From Erinaceus europaeus (taxonomy: Eukaryota > Chordata > Mammalia > Eulipotyphla > Erinaceidae), in assembly GCF_950295315.1 (NCBI RefSeq), contig NC_080168.1:62271838-62335837 (forward strand): DNA of 64,000 nt, given 5' to 3'. Positions 54,853 to 64,000 of this stretch are shown here, one piece after another. Below the pieces are notes generated by a model. It was not told the DNA's origin, searched no databases, and was given only the letters and a program-made list of their open reading frames with translations. Made by a program: the position numbers and the translations under genes. Position 1 is the first letter of the stretch; each line of letters starts with the position of its first letter.

Positions 54853-55224
54853 TCTCATCCCTTCGTTATAATTTAACTTGAGGCAGGCAATCGGGGGTGA
54901 GGAGCAGAGACCTTAACAGCAGGTTTGGTGGGCATAACCAGAGGGAAGAAGTATTGACCCAATTCCTCCCACGGGGTGAGTGCAAAACCAATCTTCCCGC
55001 ATCTTATAAGGCTCTCGGTGTCTTTTTGGGGAGGGGAGGCAGAGCCATGGTTTCTAGGGAAACAATTGTTGTTGCTGACACCAACCTCCATGCAAATCAG
55101 GTTTGCTTCATGGGGGACTCAGAGGCGGACGATAAGGTCCTCTCCCTGCAGTGCTTTGCTTTGCACCCCTTACTGATGTCCTTGCCCTGCCAAGTTTGGA
55201 TGTCTCGATGCATAATTCTGAGTT

Positions 55225-55980
55225 TTATGCCATCCGAAAAGGAGGTCTGTCATCCTCAGGTTCAGCCAGGCCTCTATCAGCCAAATCAAGTCTGTGATAA
55301 TGTATTTGCAAAGGTTTTGATGCCAAGGAGTCAATCTGCCGTTTTATAAAATCAGTAATCTTATTAAAAATAAAGGGTCCTAAGGTAATCATTAACAAAA
55401 GACTAATCGGGGGTCCCATAAGGGGCATCAAAGTGTCCTAGCGTGCCACCAGCAAGTCTAAGGGAAGCAGTCAGTGGATGTTATGTCCAGGGGAAGAAAC
55501 ACAGCACGTCTGGTCCTCTGGTGGTGAAATTTTTCTTCTTCATAGAGGGTCAGCTGTGGAACAAGCAAAACTAGGAGGCAAGGACCAGGTAGAGAAGAAT
55601 TTACATGAAAATATAGGATGGTGTTGTACCAAAACACAGAGGAGGTGCATACACATTAGGTGAGGTTCCTTGAACATGAGGAATATTTTGAGAAAAGTGA
55701 GCAGTCAATAAACATGCAAAGATGAAGTTAGCAGTGGTAGGTCAGCAGAAAGAGAAGACTTGGATAGGCTGGTGAGGTTAGCTGGAGTATATACTGCCAT
55801 GGTGTCCTTTGAGGTAAGGACTTGCCAACAGGGACTCTGTGGATTTTGCAAGAGCAATAATGTCATCCACCATAATAAAAGGAAAACAAACATGGACATC
55901 CAGTGTTGAAAAAGAATATGTCTCTGTGACTGGAAAAGTGGGTGGCTTTGTCAATGAGATACAATAAATGGACAATTTAA
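55225..55980 (-). pseudogene. ERV env remnant
   Basis: The best part is 55431-55225: a hydrophobic segment followed by a short basic cytoplasmic tail, like the end of a retroviral transmembrane subunit of gamma/type-D character. Upstream frames (55975-55778) are Cys/Pro-containing and surface-subunit-like but unproven. A basic R-T-R-R tetrad near 55504-55515 lies where subunit cleavage could be. Most of the transmembrane ectodomain is absent. It cannot encode a working envelope. Confidence 0.6.
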
Positions 55981-56074
55981 ATTTTTGTAAATATTAAGAA
56001 GGTTTAGTATGTTACTTCATTGACACTTTAGCCAACTGAATACTGGGGGGTGCATTCCCCTTCTTAATTTTTTT

Positions 56075-56235
56075 TTTATTAATTGAGCTTAAGGGTTTTA
56101 GTTTTTCTTGTTTGAGCTGTAGCCCACATAAATTTGGAAAAAATATCAACTGAGAAAGAAAAAAATGTTTTTGTTTACTAAACATGGGCAGGTGAATTAC
56201 ATCAATCTGTCAGAGAGCATTGGCTTTTATCAGTG
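56075..56235 (-). pseudogene. ERV pol remnant: integrase core
   Basis: A frame with stops keeps the 'QIDVIHLP' phrase around the first catalytic Asp of retroviral integrases (near 56195), followed by recognisable core spacing. One in-frame TGA falls where Trp is usual. Reverse transcriptase, RNase H and protease were not found. Confidence 0.65.
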
Positions 56236-56299
56236 GAGATTAATCTTAAAAGTCTGAATAGCAGGATCTTAATTAAACAATGCAGGAGCCAGTAAGTGC

Positions 56300-58240
56300 T
56301 CTCACTATGGCAGGTCAAGCATTAAAATTTTAAGAGGCTTGTAAAAAAATGAGAAAAATTTTAGGATATGAGTGACTTTAGGAGTCATCACACACCCATA
56401 AATAAAAAATGAAAAATGTTTAGTTTTAAATATTACCATATGAGCAGTCAGTTCTTCATGTGCAGATGTACCTATAATTATTTACTTAGGGAGAGAACTT
56501 GTACCAACTTAATTGATGATCTAGTGGTTAGAATTGGCTTGAGTTCTTTTATACGATTTTAGAAAGCTCTTTATTAGAATATACCAATATGTTATAGAAA
56601 GTCAATACCTAATGTGTTGACATGATAAAATGTTTATCATTTTTTAGCATTATTTTAAACTGATTAGACAGTTTAAGCACACTATTATAACTTTAGTTTA
56701 CTAAGATCTTTACTCATCACAAGGCTATCATGAGTAAGCATAGATATAAAACTCTTAATAGATTTTGCTCTTTAGAACTCTAATATGGCAACTTAAAAGG
56801 CTAAAATAAAACCTCATAGTTTAAATGTTCAAAATATTAATTTTGTTAAATCAGGATTTGTCAAAATAATTCTATCAGACCAGAAGCACAATGTATTAAC
56901 TTAATTTATCAAGAATAAACCTCTGGCAGTGTCTTAAAACAAACCAGATAATTTTTAAAAGCAGAAAGATATAAAGAGGAAAACCAGAGCAAAAGCCTCT
57001 GGCATGTAAATAATTAACATAACCATTGTGTTATCTTTTACTAACCCAAGCCAGTCTTAAACAATTTTAAGTAAAATGTTAAACTTTGTTTGTTAGGATC
57101 TTTGTTTATCACAAAGCTATCACACCCTTAGGGAAGCTATGAACAAGGGTGGGTACACAACTTAATTCATCTTTCACTTTGATTTGGATAGGTAACTTAA
57201 AAAGCTAAAATAAACCTTATAGCTGAAATGTTTAAAATAAATTTTTACTGTTAGCATTTCTTTTAGATGACCATTTTACACTAAATAATTTTGTTGAATC
57301 ACATCTGCCAAATGAAAATTTTTTATCAGGCCAGGAATAGCACGTTTAACCTTTTTTTTTTCCTGGGAAGGCCACTGCTCTACACTGACTGGGTTATTAG
57401 AAAGCCAGTTCAAACATGGAATTAACAAATTAACAAACAGTGGCAGTTGGTATTGGGGTGCTGGTAATATTTACAATTCTCACAAGTGTGAGAGAGACTG
57501 TAGAGGCATTTTACCATGCCTAGAGATCTCAGAAAATCTTTTAACTAATGAATTGATGCTGATATTAGCTATCAGAAGGACGAAACAGTCCTATATTTTA
57601 ATTTGGTAGAGGTGTGCCAACTCTGAGTCGGGATCTTTAAAACCACATTTAGCTTAACTAAATCTTATTTAAAACTTAAAACAAACTTTAGTTACTTAGG
57701 GGTTAACACACATTAATGAAAACAAGGTTAGCAGACAGACTTAAAACAGACATTCTTGGTGAAAAGAAAAATTTTCCCTTTGAAAAGCGGCTTTTGGATT
57801 TTTAACTCACAGCCTCCTAGGAGGGGCGTTTGTGGCTAAGAATGATTGACTGAAGTGTTTGCCAATCTGTGGAGCAGTAGCTCTGTGCCGTGATTGGCTG
57901 CACGGGCAGAACAGGCGGGCTTAGTTTACCCCACGCAGAGAAAAATCTTTGGAAGTTCTTTTTCTGGGCTAAGGTACATTTTACAGTTTTAAAGAAACAA
58001 ATCATTAAATTTCTATCAAAAGTGTGTACTGGTTCTCTGATTAATAGCTTTTAAGTTAAAGAGAACGTCTTATTTGATTGATTTCATTTTTTCTCTAAAT
58101 AGCTTGCTAGCCAGATAAGATCTCATTCAGAACTGATTTAAAGCTTTCTGAGAGCTCTGGGGGGAAGCCAGAGGGGAAAAGCTGGATCTTTTTTGGCTGA
58201 CTAGTTTTAAGATAATGCCAAATCAAGAGCCCACAGTTCT
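56300..58240 (-). other. AT-rich non-coding block inside the ERV
   Basis: About 1.9 kb with no long frame on either strand, in the place of capsid to reverse transcriptase. It contains two diverged direct repeats about 391 bp apart (about 56640-56965 and 57030-57360). A more GC-rich part near 57820-57930 contains 'gattggctg', a CCAAT-box-like motif. Confidence 0.7.
56640..57360. repeat. Diverged tandem duplication, ~391-bp period
   Basis: Shared phrases in order: 'ctaagatctt/ttaggatctt', 'tcacaaggctatca/tcacaaagctatca', 'aacttaaaaggctaaaataaa/aacttaaaaagctaaaataaa' (shared parts), 'aataattctatcag/aatttttatcagg'. Confidence 0.75.
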
Positions 58241-59351
58241 TTAACTAATTGTAAATGCTCTCATTTTTTTTAAATTAATTTTATAAGGGAAGCTGTTTTT
58301 TGTGCTAGTTTCAGGGGGGCCTTCAGGGTTTTCTATTTCTATAGAAGCTTCATGTGCAGGGTCAGTTTGAGCCTGGCTCCGAGTAACAGGGAAAGCCAAA
58401 ACCGGTTTTGATTTGGATGGTTTAGTTTTAGTTTTAGGGATTGGGTTTAGGTTTTTTGGGCTTAGGTTTTTTGGTGAGGCTAAAAATGTAAGTTCTTCTG
58501 TAACTGCAGCTATTTCTTTCATTAATTGAAGCTTCTCTTTCCGGTCAGCAAGGACCTTGCAGAGGGTGGAAATTCTTGTAAGGGCTCCTGAGAGTGCCCG
58601 CCTGACAGAAGGATTGTCAAGGAGAGGGTCAGGCTGGAGAGCAGGGGCATGAGTGTTGGGAGGGGGATTAAAGGGAGGAGGACACCAATAGGGATTGTGG
58701 TATTTGGCAGCCTCTTTTTCTAGCAAAGCCTCATCCTCCGCGGGAAGTGCTTCAGGAGAGGGGGGGTTTTTGTAAAACTGGATAGAGGCAGGGAGGGGGA
58801 AGAATGCTGGGTTTCATTCTCATGTGAATTAGCAATAGGAGGGTCAATGGAGGGAACTTTAGTGAGTGATGTGGAACCTGTAGGGAGGGGGACAGGGCTT
58901 TTACTTTCATCGGGTGCTGGGAGGCTTTTATTTTGACTGGGTACTGGGGGATCAAGATCAATAATCACAGAAGGGCATAGGGATGGGGTCTTTGTCCTGG
59001 ATGGTGGACGATAAAGTTGCCGGAGGACCTTTTCACCCTCTGTAATAAGGTTTTTAATATCAGGGTGATTATTATAAATTTTTAAATGTCATTAATTAAA
59101 TTCTAGTAACAAAAGGCAGAAACAGGTACACGTTCAGGACCAAAAGACTGATAGTGATCATTAAGACAGTCACCAATTCTCCTCCAACGTTTCTCATCTA
59201 TAGTGCCTTCCTGGGGGAACCAGGGGCAAATATTTCCAATATAGTCTAAAAACTTCTTCAATTCTTTCTTTTTAACCCTAGTTCCTCATGTCTTGAGTGA
59301 CTCCTTGAGTCCTTTAATGAATAAATCTTGTTTGCTAAATTCATGTCCCAT
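58241..59351 (-). pseudogene. ERV gag: matrix and proline-rich part only
   Basis: Gag builds the virion shell. The start codon at 59351 is followed by Gly at position 2 (a myristoylation-type start). A matrix domain typical of IAP/MMTV-like betaretroviruses ('CPWFPQEGT' near 59215) follows, then open Pro/Ser-rich segments 58968-58720 and 58726-58241. Stops are present near 59287 (TGA) and 59104 (TAG), with a frame change near 58720. The frame ends where the capsid should begin. Confidence 0.8.
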
Positions 59352-59524
59352 GGTATTGCTTACCTCAGCCGCTGTGACACTCCTCCAGATGCGACTCACA
59401 GTCGGGTAGTTCCGTGGCGATCTCTGCGAGTCTTTGCGTTACTCCCTCAGCCGTGGTGACTCAGTGAATTCGGGTAGGCGTACCCCCTCGATCAGCGGAG
59501 TTCCTAGGTCCAGAATGCTTCTTC

Positions 59525-59543
59525 GCCCCGTGTCTGGGCGCCA
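59525..59543 (-). promoter_or_regulatory. ERV primer-binding site, tRNA-Lys-like
   Basis: Minus-strand 'tggcgcccagacacggggc' begins two bases after the 5' LTR. It resembles the Lys primer-binding site with a small insertion or substitutions. Confidence 0.75.
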
Positions 59544-59545
59544 GA

Positions 59546-59955
59546 TGCCCCGACCAGCGGGGCGGTGAACAGGGGCTAGGAACCTAAAAGACCTGGAATG
59601 ATAGGGACAAGAGACATGAAAGAACGACAGCAAGACAATTTTCTGATCAAGCTGCAAAATTTTATTGTGTTCACAGGCATTATAAGGCTTTGGGAAAGGG
59701 GGAGCATAGGGGGAAGGGGGAGGCAGAGATGCTGGAGGAGGAGGACGGGGAGCAAACTTCAAAGTGGAATGTTCCTTGCAACAAACAATGGCGAAACCAT
59801 GTTTATTACCACAACTGTGTGTTGTCTCACTTGATTACTGATAAATGGTTTACCTGAGGGGAAATGGCCTGCCCAGAGGGGAAATAAAACTTGTCTCAAG
59901 GGCTTCCATTGTTTCAAAGCTTATCATCTATCAAGCAGAGAAATGGTTCCTGGCA
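59546..59955 (-). repeat. ERV 5' LTR
   Basis: 410 bp, TG...CA. A minus-strand AATAAA-type signal is not obvious; 'aataaaa' in plus sense at 59883 is not in the transcript direction. Confidence 0.92.
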
Positions 59956-60215
59956 CCTTGTTGTCATTATTGTTATTGTTATTGCTGCTGTTGTTGGACA
60001 GGACAGAGACAAATCAAAAGAGGAAGGGGAGATGGGGAGGAGACAAACAGACACCTGCAGACCTGCTTTGCTGCTTGTGAATCGACCCCCCTGCATGTGG
60101 AGAGCCAGGGGCTTGAACTGGGATCCTTACACTGGTCCATGCACTTCATACCATGTGCACCTAACTTGCTGTGCTACTGCCCGCCCCCCTTTTTAATTTT
60201 TTTTTAAATTTTAAA

Positions 60216-60285
60216 CCAGAGCTGAACAGTACTCTTGTTTTTTATCTCTCTTACTTTGTCTCTCTCATAATAATAAGGCTTTTAA
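60216..60285 (+). mobile_element. SINE-C 3' end
   Basis: 'aaaccagagctgaacagtac' and tail only. Confidence 0.6.
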
Positions 60286-60291
60286 AGAAAA

Positions 60292-60581
60292 TTTTCATTT
60301 ATTTACTTATTTATTTTTCCTTTTGGTGCCCTTGTTTTTTATTGTTGTTGTAGTTATTATTGTTGTAGTTATTGATGTTGTTAGATAGGGCAGAGACATG
60401 GAGAGAGGAGGGGAAGACAGAGAGGGAGAGAAAGATAAGACACCTGCAGACCTGCTTCACCACTTGTGAAGTAACCCCCTCTGCAGGTAGGGAGCCGGGG
60501 GCTCAAACTGGGATACTTATGCCAGTCCTTGTACTTTGTGTCACATGTGCTTAACCCACTGCGCTACTGCCCAACACCCAA
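60292..60581 (-). mobile_element. SINE-A
   Basis: Full length reverse copy. Confidence 0.9.
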
Positions 60582-60607
60582 AAAGAAGTTTTAAAAAGTA
60601 GTTAAAT

Positions 60608-60890
60608 GGAAGCCAGGTGGTAGCACTGGGTTAAGTGCACATAGTGTGAAGCACAAGGACCAGCACAAGGATTCCAGTTTGAGCCTCCCGCTCCCCACCT
60701 CCAGGGGGGTTGTTTCAAAAGCAAATCTGCAGGTGTCTCTTTCTCCCCCTTCGCTGTCTTCCCCTGCTCTCAAATTCTCTGTCCTATCAACAACAGCAAT
60801 GGAAAAAAAAAGGTAATTTCAGGAGCAGTGGATTCATAGTGCATGCACCAAACTCCAGTAATAACCCTGGAGGCCAAAAAAAAAAGTAAT
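60608..60890 (+). mobile_element. SINE-E
   Basis: Complete. One arm of the 3' inverted repeat is replaced by 'taatttcagg'. Confidence 0.9.
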
Positions 60891-61104
60891 TGAATATGCC
60901 AGATTGGTGAAGAAGGCCTTGTCCACTCAGTTTATTCTCAAAAAATTGGGCTTTGGGGGACTGGGTGGTGGTGTACCACTAATATAATTGTAAAATTATA
61001 ATTGTAAATTGATTAAAAAATTATCAATTTTTGAAAAAAATGGGAGGGAATTGATTGTGGTTTTCAAGAGTTAAGAATTGTGAATGTATTGGGGGAGGTG
61101 ACGT

Positions 61105-61224
61105 CATGGGCACTGTTCAGCTCTGGCTTCTAATGGTTGAAAGGGGGAAGAATTGAACCTGGGACCTTGAGCCTCAAGCATGAGTCTTTTTTGCATAGCC
61201 ATTATGATATTTGCCAAATTCTTT
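61105..61224 (-). mobile_element. SINE-C
   Basis: Reverse copy without the tail end. Confidence 0.75.
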
Positions 61225-61227
61225 TTT

Positions 61228-62525
61228 TTTTTTTTTAATTTTTTATTTAAGAAAGGATTAGTGAACAAAAGCATAAGGTAGGAGGGGTACAACTCCACAC
61301 AATTCCCAACACCCAATCCCCATAACCCACCCCCTCCCCTGATAGCTTTCCCATTCTCTATCCCTCTGGGAGCATGGACCCAGGGTCGTTGAGGGTTGCA
61401 GAAGGTAGAAGGTCTGGCTTCTGTAATTGCTTCCCCGCTGAACATGGGCGTTGACTGGTCGGTCCATACCCCCAGTCTGCCTCTCTCTTTCCCTAGTAGG
61501 GTGTGACTCTGGGGAAGCTGAGCTCCAGGACACATTGGTGGGGTCTTCAATCCAGGGAAGCCTAGCCAGCATCCTGGTGGCATCTGGAACCTGGTGATTG
61601 AAAAGAGAGTTAACATATGAAGCCAAACAATTTGTTGAGCAATCATGGATCCCAAGCTTGGAATAGTGGAGAGGAAGTGTTAGGGAGGTACTCACTGCAA
61701 ACTCTAGTGTAGTCCTGCTTTCAGGTATATATTTTGCAATAGTTTATGGATACGTGTGCACATAAGCTCTCTCTCACAGAAACTGGTGTATATCTAGGTT
61801 ATGGGACTTTGTTAGAAAGTGAACTACCAGAGATGAAATTAGAGTGTACTATTAAAGGAAAGGTCTCACCCGAGTAATGAAGCTGAAGGGTTGTCATTCC
61901 ACACGTGAAGTCTCTGGATACATTCTGAGGTGAAGCATGTTGAGGTAGCAATCGTTGCTTTGGTTAGGTTGTGATCGGCAGATGCAGTGTTATTTGGTTT
62001 GGATTGGGAGATGCATACGGGAAAGTGGGCCCTATCCAAGGGTTCCAGGACTGGGGGAAGTAGGGGCTCTATAGTGAAGATGTGAGGTTCCTGCTGTCTT
62101 AGGGTTCAAAAAGACACTCAATAGTTAATATTATCATCACATTATTTGTTAATTGGGTTAACTTTGAAAAGTCCCTTTGTTATGGTTTGCTGGACAGTAC
62201 CCAGTATCTTACATATAGCTGTGCTATTGGAAGCTTCTAATCTACTTGGTCTAGGCTTTTGAGAGAGTCCGCATATCAAATACATAGCCTATATATATTA
62301 AAAAGATTCAGTTTGTCTTTTGAGAAACTTTGAGACATACAATTGATTTCCCCCTCTCATATTAATTAGCTACTGATTTATATGTCTACATTTTGCTAGG
62401 AGTGTACATAAACACCATTCCCACACCAAAGGACTGTGACCCATCCCTCCCGCCCACTCCCACCCCCCACTTGCCCAGGAAGCTACATGCCTACCTCTCT
62501 CCACTGGGTTTTTACTTTGGTGCCC
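61228..62525 (-). mobile_element. LINE-1 long-3'-UTR copy, internally shortened
   Basis: Matches 49618-52210 in order, with about 0.9 kb missing near 61690. The 183- and 145-aa reverse frames here are not conserved in sister copies and are not genes. Confidence 0.85.
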
Positions 62526-62580
62526 TACTGCCAAATTCTTTTGTATATATTAACTGTTAACTGTTTTCTTAGAAATTCCA

Positions 62581-62620
62581 TTGCGCGCGTGCGCGCACAC
62601 ACACACACACACACACATTT
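62581..62620. repeat. (GC)n-(CA)n microsatellite
   Basis: 'gcgcgcgtgcgcgc' followed by (AC)n; alternating purine-pyrimidine, so Z-DNA prone. Confidence 0.9.
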
Positions 62621-62621
62621 T

Positions 62622-62834
62622 TCTTTTTTAAATGCTTTTATCTTATTTATTGGATAAAGAAAGCCAGAAACATAGAGGGAAGAGGGAGATAGAGAGGGAA
62701 ACAGAGAGACACCTGCAACACTGCCTGTTTCACCACTCACAAAGCTTTCCTCCTGCAGGGGGGGATCAATGGCTCGAACCCTGGGTCATTGCAACATGTG
62801 TGCTCAACCAGTTGTGCCACCACCTACCTGCTCT
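62622..62834 (-). mobile_element. SINE-B
   Basis: Complete reverse copy with a small duplication in the middle. Confidence 0.9.
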
Positions 62835-63201
62835 CCCTTTTCTGCTGATCTAAAAACAAAATCAGGGAAGTGTGCCAGTAGTTCTGATCAATTTCAGTTG
62901 AATTTTAGGTGCTCTGTTTAAGGGATTGCTTACCAGAGTCGCATATGGGATAGACACTGAGTGCCAAAAGGACACATGTTCCTCTTGCACTAGTGTCTGC
63001 TTTCCCTCTGTTTCCTTCTATTTTTCTGCTCTAGTTGCTTTCTCACACAAGACTTTTATTTCCACAGTCTCAAAAAATGTATTTCCCTCTCCATCTGCTT
63101 TTATTTCCTACTTCAACAAAACTTAGAAATTACAAAGGTAAAAGAAATAAAAGGACCTTCCCTGCCATTTAAAAAATGGGCATTTTGAGTTAATATATTG
63201 G
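62835..63201. other. Single-copy-looking sequence
   Basis: No repeat; a 66-aa chance frame at 62926. Confidence 0.4.
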
Positions 63202-63372
63202 AACTACAGAGATAGCATAGTGATTATGCAATCAGTTTTCAGGGCTGGGGAGAAAGCATAATGGTTCTACAAAAAGACTTTCATGCCTGAGGGTCTGAAG
63301 TTCTAGGTTCAATCCCCAGCACCACCATAATAAACCAGAGCTGAGCTGAGCTGAGCTCTGGTTAAATTAATA
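63202..63372 (+). mobile_element. SINE-C inside a SINE-C stub
   Basis: A stub ('gagatagcatagtgattatg') at 63202-63240 precedes a complete SINE-C at 63243-63372, which carries a (GCTGA)n slippage. Confidence 0.8.
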
Positions 63373-63717
63373 TGTATATGTATACACATATACATATTTG
63401 AATAATTTTAGTATTGTTGATAAGTTTATTATCAACTTTGTCTCCTTTATTAAAATATGAAAAATTAGTCATTATATACATGAAACATTAGGTGCTAAAA
63501 ACTTGTAGTAAAATGGAAACTGAAGGCAGCTATTGAAAATATTATCCACAGCAGAGACATATGTCATATCTGTGATACTCAGCTTAGCTAAACTGAAAAT
63601 GACCTGCCCAGACATTTGGTAGAACTCTTGAAGCATCTGCACTTTTGTGAGAGAAAGGCAAGTGATTTGCTCATGCATGATGGTATGTGTCTGTCTGCCC
63701 CTGTACAGCCTCACTGG
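63373..63717. other. Single-copy-looking, AT-rich
   Basis: No repeat recognised; 'atgtatatgtatacacatat' palindrome near 63372-63395. Confidence 0.4.
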
Positions 63718-63737
63718 GGAATAAGAATAGCTGTTTG

Positions 63738-64000
63738 TCCTCTCTCCTCTTCTAGCTCCTTCCATACCCTCTATCTCCCTCCACCCTCCTCCCTCATCTC
63801 TCCATCTTGCCCCCCTCCCCACTACCCCACCCCCCCCGCGTCCCCCACCCGCCCCCTCTTCCCAGTCTCCCATCGCCCTCTCCCTTTCCTCCCTCCCTCT
63901 CTGCCACTCTGTCTCTCTTCCTCTCTCCCACTTTCCCTCTCCTCCCTCTCTCTCTTCCTCCCTCTCCCTCCCTCCCTCCCTCCCTCCCTCCCTCCCTCCC
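63738..64000. repeat. Polypyrimidine tract, (CCCT)n at the end
   Basis: Almost only C and T for about 260 bases, ending in about nine CCCT units at the window edge; probably continues. Confidence 0.9.

Larger units (their letters stand above)
54443..59955 (-). mobile_element. Class II endogenous retrovirus, 5.5 kb, degraded interior
   Basis: Both LTRs are 410 bp in direct orientation, with a 6-bp target duplication 'ccttgt' (54437-54442 and 59956-59961). A Lys-like primer-binding site, a betaretrovirus-type Gag start, an integrase piece and an env end give the minus-strand order. The internal region is 4.69 kb, shorter than a complete provirus; capsid, protease and reverse transcriptase are not recognisable. 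Six LTR differences were counted by eye (about 1.5%). Confidence 0.92.
54340..60190 (-). mobile_element. SINE-E split by the endogenous retrovirus
   Basis: The SINE parts are 54340-54442 and 59956-60190. Removing the ERV and one copy of 'ccttgt' restores the normal SINE-E order. Confidence 0.92.

Noticed and set aside
56300..58240. A host gene captured in the ERV
   Set aside because: No long open frame on either strand; it may still be captured non-coding DNA, as noted in the findings.
61104..61695. 183- and 145-aa reverse frames
   Set aside because: They lie in the L1 3' UTR and are not kept in the sister copies at 5.4, 36.7 or 49.7 kb.

Overview
This is non-genic nuclear DNA from a placental mammal. 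Almost every kilobase is made of interspersed repeats, and I found no host protein-coding gene, exon, rRNA or intact tRNA gene. The dominant repeats are tRNA-derived SINEs that I recognise (from memory, not by search) as the hedgehog ERI type, together with a young lineage of LINE-1, so the source is most likely Erinaceidae (for example Erinaceus). I use working names for the SINEs. SINE-A is about 270 bp, with a pol III head, a CT-rich middle and an (AAC/AAT)n tail. SINE-E has the SINE-A head plus a roughly 60-bp extra 3' block. SINE-B is about 200 bp and ends in repeated AATAAA. SINE-C is about 120 bp and carries the phrase 'atagcataatggttatgcaa'. SINE-D is about 150 bp and carries 'ggtggcgcagtggataaag'.

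Layout. 1-7.3 kb: SINEs, L1 tails and an internally deleted L1. 7.42-8.00 kb: a near-palindrome made of two retroviral-type LTRs in inverted orientation with a short target duplication, inside a SINE-D. 8-17.6 kb: SINEs, L1 3' UTR copies, some single-copy sequence and a GC-rich island (15.84-16.64 kb). 17.63-21.18 kb: a 5'-truncated L1 on the minus strand with a frameshifted ORF2. 21-27.8 kb: SINEs, microsatellites and a short copy of a non-mammalian-looking LINE (25.38-25.67 kb). 27.83-30.40 kb: a minus-strand L1 (ORF1 and start of ORF2) into which a 0.93-kb fragment of the same unusual LINE has inserted. 30.4-47.6 kb: SINEs, L1 tails, and the longest single-copy stretch (40.23-41.59 kb). 47.6-52.4 kb: L1 3' UTRs of unusual length, interrupted by a young L1 fragment with a perfect 16-bp target duplication. 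54.44-59.96 kb: a 5.5-kb class II endogenous retrovirus on the minus strand with two 410-bp LTRs, a 6-bp target duplication, a Lys-like primer-binding site, decayed gag, integrase and env, and an AT-rich filler where capsid to reverse transcriptase should be. 60-64 kb: SINEs, another long L1 3' UTR, and a polypyrimidine tract running off the end.

Nothing here acts as an operon or host pathway; the biology is that of mobile elements. L1 endonuclease and reverse transcriptase plausibly supplied the SINE insertions (A-rich tails, 7-16 bp duplications, several shown below). The strongest candidates for something new are (1) a CpG-rich Jockey-like LINE present as two almost identical fragments, possibly acquired horizontally, (2) an ERV whose LTRs are nearly identical although its interior is heavily degraded, implying mobilisation by a helper, and (3) the inverted-LTR palindrome. 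All family assignments come from reading the sequence and its translations; no database search was possible. Element boundaries are usually good to about 5-15 bases unless a duplication fixes them.
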